Assembly (NCBI GenBank): GCA_029882975.1
Contig: JAOUJW010000006.1
Coordinates: forward strand, 124,001 to 188,000
DNA length: 64,000 nucleotides
Direction: 5' to 3'
Source of the DNA: Gammaproteobacteria bacterium
Lineage (GTDB): Bacteria; Pseudomonadota; Gammaproteobacteria; SZUA-152
The notes beneath the pieces are model-generated. The model saw only the letters and a list, made by a program, of their open reading frames with translations. It did no database searches and had not been told where the DNA came from. Position 1 is the stretch's first letter. The number at the start of each line of letters is the position of its first letter. Below, in pieces: positions 56,293 through 64,000 of the stretch. A program made the position numbers and the translations under genes.

Positions 56293-56918
56293 CGGTAATT
56301 AATATTGGATGAGAAACAGTGGCACTCAACCCACTTGTCTTCTGCATATTCCTCCAACTCTTCCGTTTCATACTCCCACTCATAACGCTTTTCAGGTGGT
56401 TTCGCATCGACATTTCGAAACAAGATCGCGCATAGGACACCGATGACCGCGCCGAAGAAATGAGACTCAAATGAAACATCCGGCTCCGTTGGAAAAATTC
56501 CCCAGATCATGCTGCCATACATAAAAAACACCAAACACGACAAAGCAATGGCGCGTTTATCCCAACGCAGTATTCCAATGACAAATACAAAAGCCAGAAA
56601 ACCAAAGCTAATGCCGCTGGCGCCGACATGAAAATTGGTTCGCGCAAATAACCATACCAATATTCCAACGCCAAAATAAATAGCTAGAAATACCCACTTA
56701 CTGGAACGTGGATAACCCAACAGCATGGCCGTACCCAGCACCAGTATGGGCAATGTGTTAGAAAAAATATGAGTAAAAGAAATGTGTATTAAAGGCGCAA
56801 ATAGTACCCCCCTTAGGCCATACAGCTCCCCTGGCAAAACGCCGTAATGAAAAAGCTCCAGGCCAAATAGTGCATTGGCGATTTGAATTAACCACAATAC
56901 AATCACAAACCAGAGCAT
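56238..56918 (-). CDS. Rhomboid family intramembrane serine protease
   Basis: A 226-aa membrane protein with about six helices. Visible family motifs are HISFTHIFSNTLPILVLG (the oxyanion His/Asn region), GASGISFGFL with the catalytic Ser in GxSG, and FESHFFGAVIG with the catalytic His. Rhomboids cut substrate proteins inside the membrane. The final 18 or so codons lie in the palindromic repeat at 56221-56292, so the last residues (rich in Cys, Ser, Trp) are probably repeat-derived and not native. Confidence 0.87.
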   Translation of the reverse strand: MLWFVIVLWLIQIANALFGLELFHYGVLPGELYGLRGVLFAPLIHISFTHIFSNTLPILVLGTAMLLGYPRSSKWVFLAIYFGVGILVWLFARTNFHVGASGISFGFLAFVFVIGILRWDKRAIALSCLVFFMYGSMIWGIFPTEPDVSFESHFFGAVIGVLCAILFRNVDAKPPEKRYEWEYETEELEEYAEDKWVECHCFSSNINYRCLSLLMQLTCKSAWWNT

Positions 56919-56967
56919 CGTAAAAAATGCGATGCGAAAATCGGGTGTGGGTCTGTGGCTATCATTG

Positions 56968-57672
56968 CTAAACGAATTGATTCACAATCTCCTTTAATTC
57001 AGACAACTCAGAACGCAGCTCAATCACCTCTTGTTCCAATTGCTGAATCCGTTGCTCGTAGTCCACCGCGGGCGTGGCAGCGGTCGCCGGTGACGCGACC
57101 TGGCTCGACGCATGGGGTATTGCGTAATCTGCGTCATCTATATCCTTTTCACCACATAAGTGAATGTATCTGGAATCCCTTTGACCCGACTGCCGGGGAA
57201 GTTTTTTAACAAAGGGCCCATGTTTGTGGTTTATCAATTGCTCCAGCGCCGCTTCGACTTCATTCACATCGTTGAAGGCACACAATCGGTTGGTACGAGT
57301 GCGCAACTCGCCCGCGCTTTGCGGCCCCCTTAAAAACAGCACACACAATATGCCGCGCTCCTGTGCTGAAAACTGCAGCTCACTGAATTCCGAATTGCAG
57401 AACCGATGTTGAAACTTGGCAGTGCGGCCACCAAAGGGCGACTTTTCCACGACATAGTGCTTTTTGGATAATACATCCAATGTTTCCTGAACCTCAGACT
57501 CGTCAAATGACACGACGGGATCTCGATTGCTTTTTTGATTACAAGCATTGGTAAGCGCATTTAAAGACAAAGGATATTGATCCGGCGTTGTCGTTTCCTT
57601 TTCCAATAAGCAGCCTAAAACACGTAACTCTGCATCGCTCAGTTTTATGTTCAATTTCGTATTCCCTGTCAA
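56968..57672 (-). CDS. yceH: YceH family protein (DUF480)
   Basis: A 234-aa protein. LSDAELRVLGCLLEKE followed by TPDQYPLSLNALTNACNQKS is the DUF480 signature, with paired winged-helix domains. The C-terminal 40 residues are a coiled coil (QRIQQLEQEVIELRSELSEL). Widespread in Gammaproteobacteria; its biological role is not settled. The gene is intact. Confidence 0.93.
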   Translation of the reverse strand: MTGNTKLNIKLSDAELRVLGCLLEKETTTPDQYPLSLNALTNACNQKSNRDPVVSFDESEVQETLDVLSKKHYVVEKSPFGGRTAKFQHRFCNSEFSELQFSAQERGILCVLFLRGPQSAGELRTRTNRLCAFNDVNEVEAALEQLINHKHGPFVKKLPRQSGQRDSRYIHLCGEKDIDDADYAIPHASSQVASPATAATPAVDYEQRIQQLEQEVIELRSELSELKEIVNQFV

Positions 57673-57854
57673 AGAAATATAGGTGGAAAAATAGCATACT
57701 CATTGTATGTTGAACGGAAATGATACACATATTGTTGCCCAAGCGCCTGCATTTTGGAAATATAGTTGTTAACCATGGGGTGGTTGAAAAATGTACAGAT
57801 CGGGTGATTAATACCAAGGGAAACCGGGTATTTACCAACGGATCATAAAACATT

Positions 57855-57925
57855 TGTAGGGCGGAATAGTTTGCGTATTCCGCCAGGCAGACTTAAATCG
57901 TAACTCCGTAAGCAACGATAAGCAC
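57855..57925 (+). repeat. Palindromic intergenic repeat, copy 2
   Basis: Arms GGCGGAATA (57860-57868) and TATTCCGCC (57876-57884) are perfect. Relative to copy 1, the third base of one arm and its partner in the other are both changed (T-A to C-G). The tail AAGCAACGATAAGCA is also conserved. It lies between yceH and the DUF4143 ATPase gene. Confidence 0.85.
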
Positions 57926-57966
57926 TGGCTTGAATTCAGCCGGGCAGCTGACAGCGGAAATTGCTC

Positions 57967-59142
57967 TTACCCGCATTCGTCAAAAATAGAATCAACTTGC
58001 GAAAACCGAACCGCATATCGATTTCCACTAAGCTCTTTTGCCTCGCCGTTATAAACAAGACAACTCCTTGTTACTTGAGAGCTTAACTGGTTGAATTGGT
58101 CCAGCCCCTTAAAGGCAGATGCAGTATAGGTTGAGGCGGATTTACACTCGATCGCGGTCAAGTTCCTACCCTGTTGAAAAACTATATCCACCTCGTTGCC
58201 GGCGCTATCTCGGAAAAAATATAGATTGGCTAATTTCCCCTGGTTATAACGCGCCTTGAGGCATTCAATAACGACCAGATTTTCAAAAATATTTCCCACT
58301 AATGGGTCTCGACAAATCTGACTTGGTTTTTCAATGCCTAATAAAAAACATAACAGGCCCACGTCTGTAAAATAGTATTTAGGCGACTTAATCACCCGCT
58401 TACCAAAACTTTCAAAATAAGGCGGTAGCTTATATATAATAAACGAAGCCTCTAAAATAGAAAGCCAATGCTTAATCGTTTTGGCATCCACACCAACATC
58501 ATTGCTTAATGAGTTAAAATTAACTAATTGCCCGATTCGACCGGCTACAAGTTTAATGAACTTCTCAAACAGACTAACGTCCTTGAGATTTATAAGCTGT
58601 CGAACATCTCTCTCTACGTAGGTTTGATAATAGTTCGAGTACGCTTGCGTTGGGCGTTGTTTCTGGTCATAAATTCTGGGTAGAAAACCGTGATACACAT
58701 ATTCCTCGAAGTCATCAAAGCCAATGTTTGCATCGTTCAACTCGCAAATCGAGAATGGCAGTAGATGAAGAATTCCCGTGCGCCCCGCCAGAGACTGAGT
58801 AATTGCAGCATGCAATTCAAGCTGATGAGATCCTGTCAGAACAAACTCACCATTGCGTTTGTTAGTATCTACAATAGCCTGAATATAGCTTAGTAGTTGC
58901 GGTACCCGTTGAATCTCATCAAGCACGACCCGTTCTTCAAATTGTTTCAAAAACGCTTTGGGATCATGACTGGCAAATTCACGATTTTCCGGAATCTCTA
59001 AGTTACAGTATTCGTAGCCCGGTAACGACTGAGCCAGCGTGGTCTTGCCTGATTGCCGTGGCCCCAACAAAGTCACTACAGGATATTCTGCAAGCAATTG
59101 CTTGAGTTCAGAGCTAATTTTTCGTCCAATCATCATTTGCAA
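57967..59142 (-). CDS. AAA_14/DUF4143 ATPase
   Basis: A 391-aa protein. The N-terminal AAA_14 ATPase has a Walker A GPRQSGKT (residues 27-34) and a Walker B-like VVLDEIQRVP. The C-terminal DUF4143 domain has GNEVDIVF and AIECKSA, a PD-(D/E)xK nuclease-like core. The biological role of this very common and often horizontally moved family is not established. A perfect palindrome lies 12 bases upstream of the start at 59142. No clear ribosome binding site is seen; ATGs at 59136 and 59133 are alternatives. A broken partial copy is at 61631-61843. Confidence 0.9.
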   Translation of the reverse strand: MQMMIGRKISSELKQLLAEYPVVTLLGPRQSGKTTLAQSLPGYEYCNLEIPENREFASHDPKAFLKQFEERVVLDEIQRVPQLLSYIQAIVDTNKRNGEFVLTGSHQLELHAAITQSLAGRTGILHLLPFSICELNDANIGFDDFEEYVYHGFLPRIYDQKQRPTQAYSNYYQTYVERDVRQLINLKDVSLFEKFIKLVAGRIGQLVNFNSLSNDVGVDAKTIKHWLSILEASFIIYKLPPYFESFGKRVIKSPKYYFTDVGLLCFLLGIEKPSQICRDPLVGNIFENLVVIECLKARYNQGKLANLYFFRDSAGNEVDIVFQQGRNLTAIECKSASTYTASAFKGLDQFNQLSSQVTRSCLVYNGEAKELSGNRYAVRFSQVDSIFDECG

Positions 59143-59153
59143 AGAATAGTTTA

Positions 59154-59184
59154 TGTAAAAACGGAGTTCAACTCCGTTTTTACA
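59154..59184. repeat. Palindrome at 5' end of DUF4143 gene
   Basis: 15-base arms, TGTAAAAACGGAGTT and AACTCCGTTTTTACA, surround a single C and are perfectly complementary. It lies just upstream of the start codon of the AAA_14/DUF4143 gene. The matching element at 61811-61843 has changes in both arms that keep the pairing. Confidence 0.9.
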
Positions 59185-59406
59185 AGATACTTTCCAGTTA
59201 TTTAATACTCAATAGAAACAAAGGGATATAACGAACACTTAAAGGTTTGGCGTGGACAGCTGCCTATGTGGATCTCAGTGGCAGTATGCTTGGGTCTATC
59301 GTTAGTGTTTTTTGTGCATTATTTGTACAGCTCCCTAAGCCATGTAGAGTTGCTGGAATTTCAGTTAAAATACAACCCACATCATTAAGCCGGCTGGAGC
59401 TATACC

Positions 59407-59952
59407 ATGGGAAATTCTCTTTTTGACCAACTGAAAAAAAGTGGTTTGGTGGACAAAGGTAAAGCTCAAAAGGTCAAGCACGATCAATATAAAAACAAAA
59501 AAAAGACAGCAAAACGAGGTAAAGCCGAGCCAGTGGATGAAGTAAAGATTCTGGCGGAAAAAGCTCATGCTGAAAAAGTCGAGCGGGACCGGCAGCTAAA
59601 TCAACAACGAAAAGCGGAAAACGAGCAAAAAGCCATATTAGCTCAGATCAAGCAATTGATCGAAACCAACCGAATCGAAGACCGGGATGGCGATATCGTG
59701 TTCAATTTCACAGATGCCAATGTTGTCAAAGGGCTATACGTCTCTGAACAAATCCACAAACATCTGTCCACCGGACGTTTGGCTATAGTGAAGCAGGGGG
59801 ATCGTTATGAACTGGTTCCGGTTCCGGTGGCTGACAAAATCCGGCAGCGGGATGAAAGTGTTATAATTCACTGTAATCAGGATGAGGAGCCGGAAACGTC
59901 TGAGGACGATCCCTATGCGGACTACAAGATCCCGGATGATTTAATGTGGTAA
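59407..59952 (+). CDS. yaiL: DUF2058 protein, YaiL-like
   Basis: A 181-aa protein of the DUF2058 family. The N-terminus LFDQLKKSGLVDKGKAQKVK followed by a Lys-rich region is the family signature. A charged coiled coil (residues about 45-95) leads to a beta-rich C-terminal domain, and the protein ends PDDLMW. Members are called nucleoprotein/polynucleotide-associated proteins, but activity is not firmly known. Gammaproteobacterial distribution supports the taxonomic call. Confidence 0.9.
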   Translation: MGNSLFDQLKKSGLVDKGKAQKVKHDQYKNKKKTAKRGKAEPVDEVKILAEKAHAEKVERDRQLNQQRKAENEQKAILAQIKQLIETNRIEDRDGDIVFNFTDANVVKGLYVSEQIHKHLSTGRLAIVKQGDRYELVPVPVADKIRQRDESVIIHCNQDEEPETSEDDPYADYKIPDDLMW

Positions 59953-60526
59953 AAAGGAAATTCGGGTCACCCAGCCTGTCACAAATGAGTCTGTCGCTGT
60001 GTGATTTCTTCAATCTTGTCCTTAAATTAAGATCTAGTAAAAACCTGCTCGTGACTGAGTGAAGCGCGTACTTCATGAATATTTTTTCATCTGTATGATT
60101 GCGGTACAACGTTCACAATTTGCGACCATAGCCACAAAGGATCTTTAGTTTTAAAAGTATTGATTGCAGAACGGGGTAGGGGGTTGACCTCTCCCATAAT
60201 TAGTTGCACCCTCTTGTAGGGTGGAATAGTTTACGTATTCCGCCAGGCAGACTGAAATTAAAATTTCCGTGAGTAGCAATAAGCACATGCTGATTCCGAG
60301 CCAGTCAACTGGAAACTATACAACGCAGCATCCGTGAGTTTTCAGAATAGCGCCAAATCTATTTGCGTAATTTCTTTGAAAAACTATGAAAACTGTCACA
60401 TATTATCGACTGGTTTTTTTTCAATGTCTTCGGGTGCAAGAATAGAAAAATTTCTGTCCAGTCTGGATTCTTAGTAGACCTGTGTTAGGTGCTATCGACA
60501 CTGCCACAGAAGTAGAGAGTAGTGGT
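59953..60526. other. 574-base interval with a repeat copy
   Basis: Between the DUF2058 gene and a minus-strand lipoprotein-like gene. It contains repeat copy 3 at 60215-60285. No convincing gene is present; short frames here lack natural composition. Nothing else was identified. Confidence 0.45.
60215..60285 (+). repeat. Palindromic intergenic repeat, copy 3
   Basis: Arms GGTGGAATA (60220-60228) and TATTCCGCC (60236-60244) differ from perfect pairing only at one base pair, which would be G-U in RNA. The tail is more diverged than in copies 1 and 2. It looks like an intermediate between the two other pairing states. Confidence 0.8.
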
Positions 60527-61144
60527 CTAGTCGTTTTTAACGATTTGTTGCTTCCAGTCCTCATATTGCCTATGTATGTTGATAATCCGTGAGTTGTCTG
60601 GTGGATTTGAAACCCAACCACGTAAACTGCCTTTGCGCTCAAGATCAATGGCGTCGCTGCTATCAATAAACGAGACCCAACTATGTTCGTTTGGACGATG
60701 AACGAGCCAATCCATTTTGCCGTAAAACAGGTTTTTAACTATCTCAGAGTGAGATTTTTTCACAAATGAAAGAAGTTTATCGTCTTCTTCTTTGGTGTTA
60801 AAAATGTACAATAATCCTGCAGCGGCACTGCATTGATGTGCACCTTTTCTGCCCAGTGGGCACTGGTTCTCAATAATCCACAATATATCGATAAAGGCTT
60901 GGCCGCGACCTTGTTTCAAAAAAAGATCCAAAGAATTCATGGCGCGTAAATACAGGACATTGCAGGACTTGTCAGATACGCAAGTAGCCAATTCACCTTT
61001 GCTGGGGTATTTAGCAGCCACATACGATTTAGTAAATTCAGTGAACGCCGTGTAACTGGATTTAGACGGTCCTGCTTCTGGTTTTGAGCAGGCGGGGTTG
61101 GATAGCACCATCAACGTGAGCAAAATAGATAGGCTTCGTATCAC
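60527..61144 (-). CDS. Secreted or lipoprotein-like protein, unknown
   Basis: A 205-aa protein with a signal peptide (hydrophobic residues 5-15) ending NPACSK, a weak lipobox. The mature protein is helical, with several Cys (about residues 55, 61, 94 and 104) that could form disulfides. No family recognised. Its start overlaps the stop of the next upstream reading frame (61144-61455), a layout that fits a toxin-immunity or other paired system, but this is not shown. Confidence 0.65.
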   Translation of the reverse strand: MIRSLSILLTLMVLSNPACSKPEAGPSKSSYTAFTEFTKSYVAAKYPSKGELATCVSDKSCNVLYLRAMNSLDLFLKQGRGQAFIDILWIIENQCPLGRKGAHQCSAAAGLLYIFNTKEEDDKLLSFVKKSHSEIVKNLFYGKMDWLVHRPNEHSWVSFIDSSDAIDLERKGSLRGWVSNPPDNSRIINIHRQYEDWKQQIVKND

Positions 61145-61488
61145 TATTTAAAGGTCTCCCAGCGTACAGTAGATGACTGTTTTATACGATCGACAATATC
61201 AACGCTTGCTTTTCCTGTATTTATTACTCCGAAATGTACTTTCCCGCTAGCACCTTCTGTTGGTACTCCATACATTGTATTCCATCTTTTAGCAAAAATA
61301 TTTGTATTGCATCCCAAAAATAAGGAAGGTTTTGGAGTGGCGGAAAACTTTGGGCTGATATGCGGTTTCATATCTCCAACGAGCACCGTATCAGCATCAC
61401 CCACTATTGCTCTTATGTGAGAATCAAAAAAATTGGCCGGTAGTTTTCGATACAAGAACCACTGATATTCTTTGCTAAAGGTATATCA
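61144..61488 (-). pseudogene. 3' fragment of a lost gene, unknown product
   Basis: The frame can be read from a TGA at 61486-61488 to 61144 with natural-looking sequence and no ATG start. A TTG at 61453-61455 is the only near-start codon. Residues such as DSHIRAIVGDADTVLVGDMK are protein-like, and the downstream gene overlaps its stop. This suggests the C-terminal remnant of a larger protein whose 5' part was replaced by the repeat-rich stretch at 61500-61640. The family is unknown. Confidence 0.45.
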
Positions 61489-61539
61489 CACGATAATCTG
61501 GCTAAGTTCAGAGAGTAATATGAAGCAAGCGACTTGACC

Positions 61540-61631
61540 TGACCCCTATGCTCAGGCTTGACCCCTATGCTCAGGCTGAATGTGGCGGTCTTCAGAAAAC
61601 AGAGTGGTGCACTTCCAGGCTGAATGTGGCG
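61540..61631. repeat. Short direct repeats at a rearrangement junction
   Basis: A 19-base unit, TGACCCCTATGCTCAGGCT, occurs twice in tandem (61540-61558 and 61559-61577). A 16-base unit, CAGGCTGAATGTGGCG, occurs at 61572-61587 and 61616-61631. The second ends where similarity to the DUF4143 gene begins. They mark repeated insertion or slippage at the junction. Confidence 0.8.
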
Positions 61632-61800
61632 ACTGGCAAACTCACGATTTTCCGGAATCTCTAAATTACAGTATTCGTAGCCCGGTAACGACTGAGCCAG
61701 CGTGGTCTTGCCTGACTGCCTTGGCCCCAACAAAGTCACAACAGGATACTCAGCAAATAGCTGGTCAAGTTCTGAACGAATCTTTCGCTAATCATTCAGA
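61631..61800 (-). pseudogene. Truncated, frameshifted copy of the AAA_14/DUF4143 gene
   Basis: This segment is a close copy of the first about 55 codons of the gene at 57967-59142 and its upstream palindrome (parent 58968-59184). The Walker A region GPRQSGKT and the PGYEYCNLEIPENREFAS segment are kept. Relative to the parent, one base is lost after the first two codons, which puts a TAG in the homologous frame. The similarity stops at 61631, at the direct repeats. It is not expected to be functional. Confidence 0.85.
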
Positions 61801-61810
61801 AAGAATATAT

Positions 61811-61843
61811 TTGCAAATACGGAGTTCAACTCCGTATTTGCAA
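61811..61843. repeat. Palindrome, second copy
   Basis: 16-base arms, TTGCAAATACGGAGTT and AACTCCGTATTTGCAA, surround a single C. Compared with the copy at 59154-59184, at least two positions differ, and each is changed on both arms so that pairing is complete. It lies at the 5' end of the broken DUF4143 fragment. Confidence 0.9.
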
Positions 61844-61890
61844 TATTCTAATAAAAGTTATTATTAACGATGGGTTATATAGTTTTGATT

Positions 61891-64000
61891 TCAGCTTCCA
61901 GGCAATATGGTAACTTCAGAACCATCCCAGTTTCTGGTGTTCGGGTTTTTGCTCATGGAAAAATATACATTACCATCAATTTCCGAGTGAAATACCATAT
62001 GCGACTTTCTATTGTGGCCGTTTCTTTCTCGGGATCTCCAAGTGCCAGGAGCAAACCAACCGACTGCTCCCGGAATATGGTTGCGGATATTACCGGCTAC
62101 AAATTCAAGAGTGATTCGTCGAGCAATTGGGTGAAGATCCTCCCATCTTTTTCGAACGTTTTCCTCTCTGCGTGTCACTCGTTTAATGCTGCATCGATCC
62201 GGAACACTCCGGCCGCTGGCTGTGTACTCGGATGTGTAATATTTTCTGCAACCACTCCCGGTTCGGGTCCACTTAGGGCTGATAGGCTGAGAATAGCTGC
62301 GAATAAACTTGGTCCAATCCCAAAATTTATATCGCCAAATCCCGGATCGTTGCACCAGTGCCCACAACATAGATCTGGCATCATCTTCAGAGGGTTTTCC
62401 CCAGGTTTCTCCGTCAATCATTCGTGCAAACCACAGAACGGATTCCGGTGTGAATTTTTTAATAGTGCCGTCCGAGTAGCGAACCGATCCCAGTTTTACA
62501 TCAGGGCTGAAGCCGTCGTCCGAACCTTGCGTTGTTGGCTCTGCGCCTTCGATTTGACCACGCATTCTGGCCCAAGTGGTCGGTCCAATTACACCGTCTG
62601 CTTCCAGGCCATGCTTTTTCTGCCATTGTGCAACCTGCATAGCGAAGGTTTTTTCCCCTGGAATATATAAAGTAAACCCAAGCAGAAAAGATATTTTTTG
62701 TCTCATGGCATCCCAACCCAGGCGCGCCGCGTATTTGCGGTTTTGCGTTATGGCGCGCTCCACATCAAAACTCTCCAGGTTTCCTCCTGCCGGCGTTGGC
62801 GTGGGTTCTTGATACGGTTGTTGATAGGGACGTTGAGATTGAGACAAGAGCTGTAATACTGGCATGCTGACGTCAGCTTGGATTTTTCCCCATACTTTTG
62901 TAAGTGGGTCATTGGGGCGAAGCTTTGCTCCCTTTTGTGAGGGAAACATATGGTAAAAAATAAGATCCGTCAGGGTATTCTTGTTCAGGCTGCCATCGGC
63001 ATGCGCTTTTAATACAGCAAAGCTGAGTCGTGCAATATTAAAACCTTTTATACCCAGGCCTGTGAGATGTGAAAGCAGTGATTTGCCCAGGCTGTCACTA
63101 CCAGTGGTATCCCTGCCAGGGCCGTCTGTAGGTAATGGTTCTGCTGTGCTTGCGCCAATGCCTGCTAAACCAAACTCCTGCAGGAACAGAAGATATTTTG
63201 TCGGGTTAAGCACTCGTTCCGGTGGTCTTGATTTGGACTTCCACCATTGATAAGTTTGTTGGGTTCCTTTTGTGTAGGTTTCAAAATGCAGCATTTTGGT
63301 GTCGCTGACAAAACCGATGAGTTGTCCAGCGCGCACCGTGGACCCTACCGTCAGTCCTGTTTTCTTTAAGGAATCAGGTGTTACTTCACCGTAATTTACA
63401 ACTGCGTTGGAATGTTCAATAAGAATCTTGTAAGTTTTTTGTCCGCTTTTTGCTCTATAAAAATATCTCCAATCCCGTATGACGCCATCCTCACAAGCAA
63501 CCACGGGATCACCGGCGTGTGCATACAGGTCCACTCCCAAATGCCAGCGAGCGCCTTTTTTTCCGTTTCGATTTGCCAGAAATGTTCTACCGTAACTGCG
63601 ACATGAGCGCTGACGCCCGAGTACGAATTTCCCATCCTCAGCTAGATAAGTGACAACGCGGCCACAAGCGCTGGATGTTCTAATTGGCCAATAACTGCCT
63701 AGTGGTGGTTCCTCTGCAAATGGTATGGGACGGTGCTCCGGTATGGGCATTGGTAGTTTGACGCGTTTCATTGGTGGTGGAGCGGGGATTTCATCTTCCT
63801 GCGCATCGCTAGACTCATAAAGCCCTTGTTCTGACACAAAGGTGTCAAGCTCGCCGGATTGAGGGCATTCTTCCTCTATCTCGTCGGTACCGGCTTCCAT
63901 TTCCGCTTCATCTTCAAAATCGTACTCGTCCTGCCAATATTCAGCTTCGTCTTCGTCGTATACCGTGTCTGTGCCATCGCTTGTGCTATAGCCCATCCAC
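61891..64000 (-). CDS. M23-type and peptidoglycan-binding hydrolase-like protein, partial
   Basis: At least 701 aa; the frame remains open to the window edge (an ATG at 63994-63996 may be internal). The N-terminus is an acidic Asp/Glu-rich stretch. Residues about 100-270 resemble an M23 metallopeptidase fold, with HLGVDLYAHAGDP (His and Asp metal ligands) and MLHFETY. A peptidoglycan-binding domain follows at about 445-495 (VAQWQKKHGLEADGVIGPTTW). The last 200 residues include ARMIDGETWG, weakly like SleB-type hydrolases. It probably cuts peptidoglycan. No signal peptide is visible in the part present, so export route is unknown. Confidence 0.75.
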   Translation of the reverse strand, partial: WMGYSTSDGTDTVYDEDEAEYWQDEYDFEDEAEMEAGTDEIEEECPQSGELDTFVSEQGLYESSDAQEDEIPAPPPMKRVKLPMPIPEHRPIPFAEEPPLGSYWPIRTSSACGRVVTYLAEDGKFVLGRQRSCRSYGRTFLANRNGKKGARWHLGVDLYAHAGDPVVACEDGVIRDWRYFYRAKSGQKTYKILIEHSNAVVNYGEVTPDSLKKTGLTVGSTVRAGQLIGFVSDTKMLHFETYTKGTQQTYQWWKSKSRPPERVLNPTKYLLFLQEFGLAGIGASTAEPLPTDGPGRDTTGSDSLGKSLLSHLTGLGIKGFNIARLSFAVLKAHADGSLNKNTLTDLIFYHMFPSQKGAKLRPNDPLTKVWGKIQADVSMPVLQLLSQSQRPYQQPYQEPTPTPAGGNLESFDVERAITQNRKYAARLGWDAMRQKISFLLGFTLYIPGEKTFAMQVAQWQKKHGLEADGVIGPTTWARMRGQIEGAEPTTQGSDDGFSPDVKLGSVRYSDGTIKKFTPESVLWFARMIDGETWGKPSEDDARSMLWALVQRSGIWRYKFWDWTKFIRSYSQPISPKWTRTGSGCRKYYTSEYTASGRSVPDRCSIKRVTRREENVRKRWEDLHPIARRITLEFVAGNIRNHIPGAVGWFAPGTWRSRERNGHNRKSHMVFHSEIDGNVYFSMSKNPNTRNWDGSEVTILPGS

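Overview
The window looks like a Gammaproteobacteria chromosome, probably marine or aquatic. It carries a PilG/PilH/PilI/PilJ/ChpA-type twitching chemosensory operon, YceH (DUF480), a YaiL-like DUF2058 protein, a Tas-like aldo/keto reductase and a Bcp peroxiredoxin. No rRNA, tRNA or CRISPR array was seen. The genus cannot be named from the sequence.

Region 1 (1-7.7 kb) is housekeeping and hypothetical genes: a secreted MsrA, a Tas-like reductase, a GNAT acetyltransferase, and an overlapping pair formed by a small-molecule kinase-like protein and an inositol-phosphatase-family enzyme.

Region 2 (7.9-36.4 kb) is the centrepiece, a biosynthetic gene cluster. In order it holds a Sfp-type phosphopantetheinyl transferase, an AraC regulator with a receiver-like N-terminus, a divergent serine O-acetyltransferase, one type I PKS (KS-AT-DH-KR-ACP) and two NRPS modules. 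The modules are docking-Cy-A-PCP-TE and docking-Cy-A-PCP-reductase. The specificity residues I read in both A domains match the known cysteine code. Then follow a small four-helix membrane protein with an HExxH motif, two GMC oxidoreductases, a type II thioesterase, a HupE/UreJ-family membrane protein, and an envelope module (MMPL/RND exporter, LolA-like periplasmic protein, DUF1302-like outer-membrane barrel, DUF2141 protein). The serine acetyltransferase probably supplies cysteine precursor; the envelope module probably moves a lipophilic product. The PKS has no loading module and the domain order of iterative 6-methylsalicylate-type synthases. An aryl- or polyenyl-thiazoline product is therefore a reasonable inference. 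The two modules end in different release domains, which suggests a branched rather than a linear assembly line.

Region 3 (36.4-45.6 kb) holds a small conserved protein, a Bcp-type peroxiredoxin and a seven-gene minus-strand Chp operon: PilG, PilH, PilI, PilJ, a compact ChpA (947 aa) and two terminal CheW-like proteins.

Region 4 (46-55.5 kb) codes for surface proteins: a 2,248-aa lipoprotein with a long run of thrombospondin type 3 calcium-binding repeats, a secreted unknown protein and a beta-helix lipoprotein.

Region 5 (55.5-64 kb) is a patchwork. It has a rhomboid, YceH, an AAA_14/DUF4143 ATPase, a DUF2058 protein, a decayed pair of unknown genes, and a large M23/peptidoglycan-binding protein cut by the window edge. 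Among them are three copies of a palindromic intergenic repeat, and two copies of a palindrome at the 5' end of the DUF4143 gene, one intact and one on a broken duplicate. In both families the base changes keep the arms paired.
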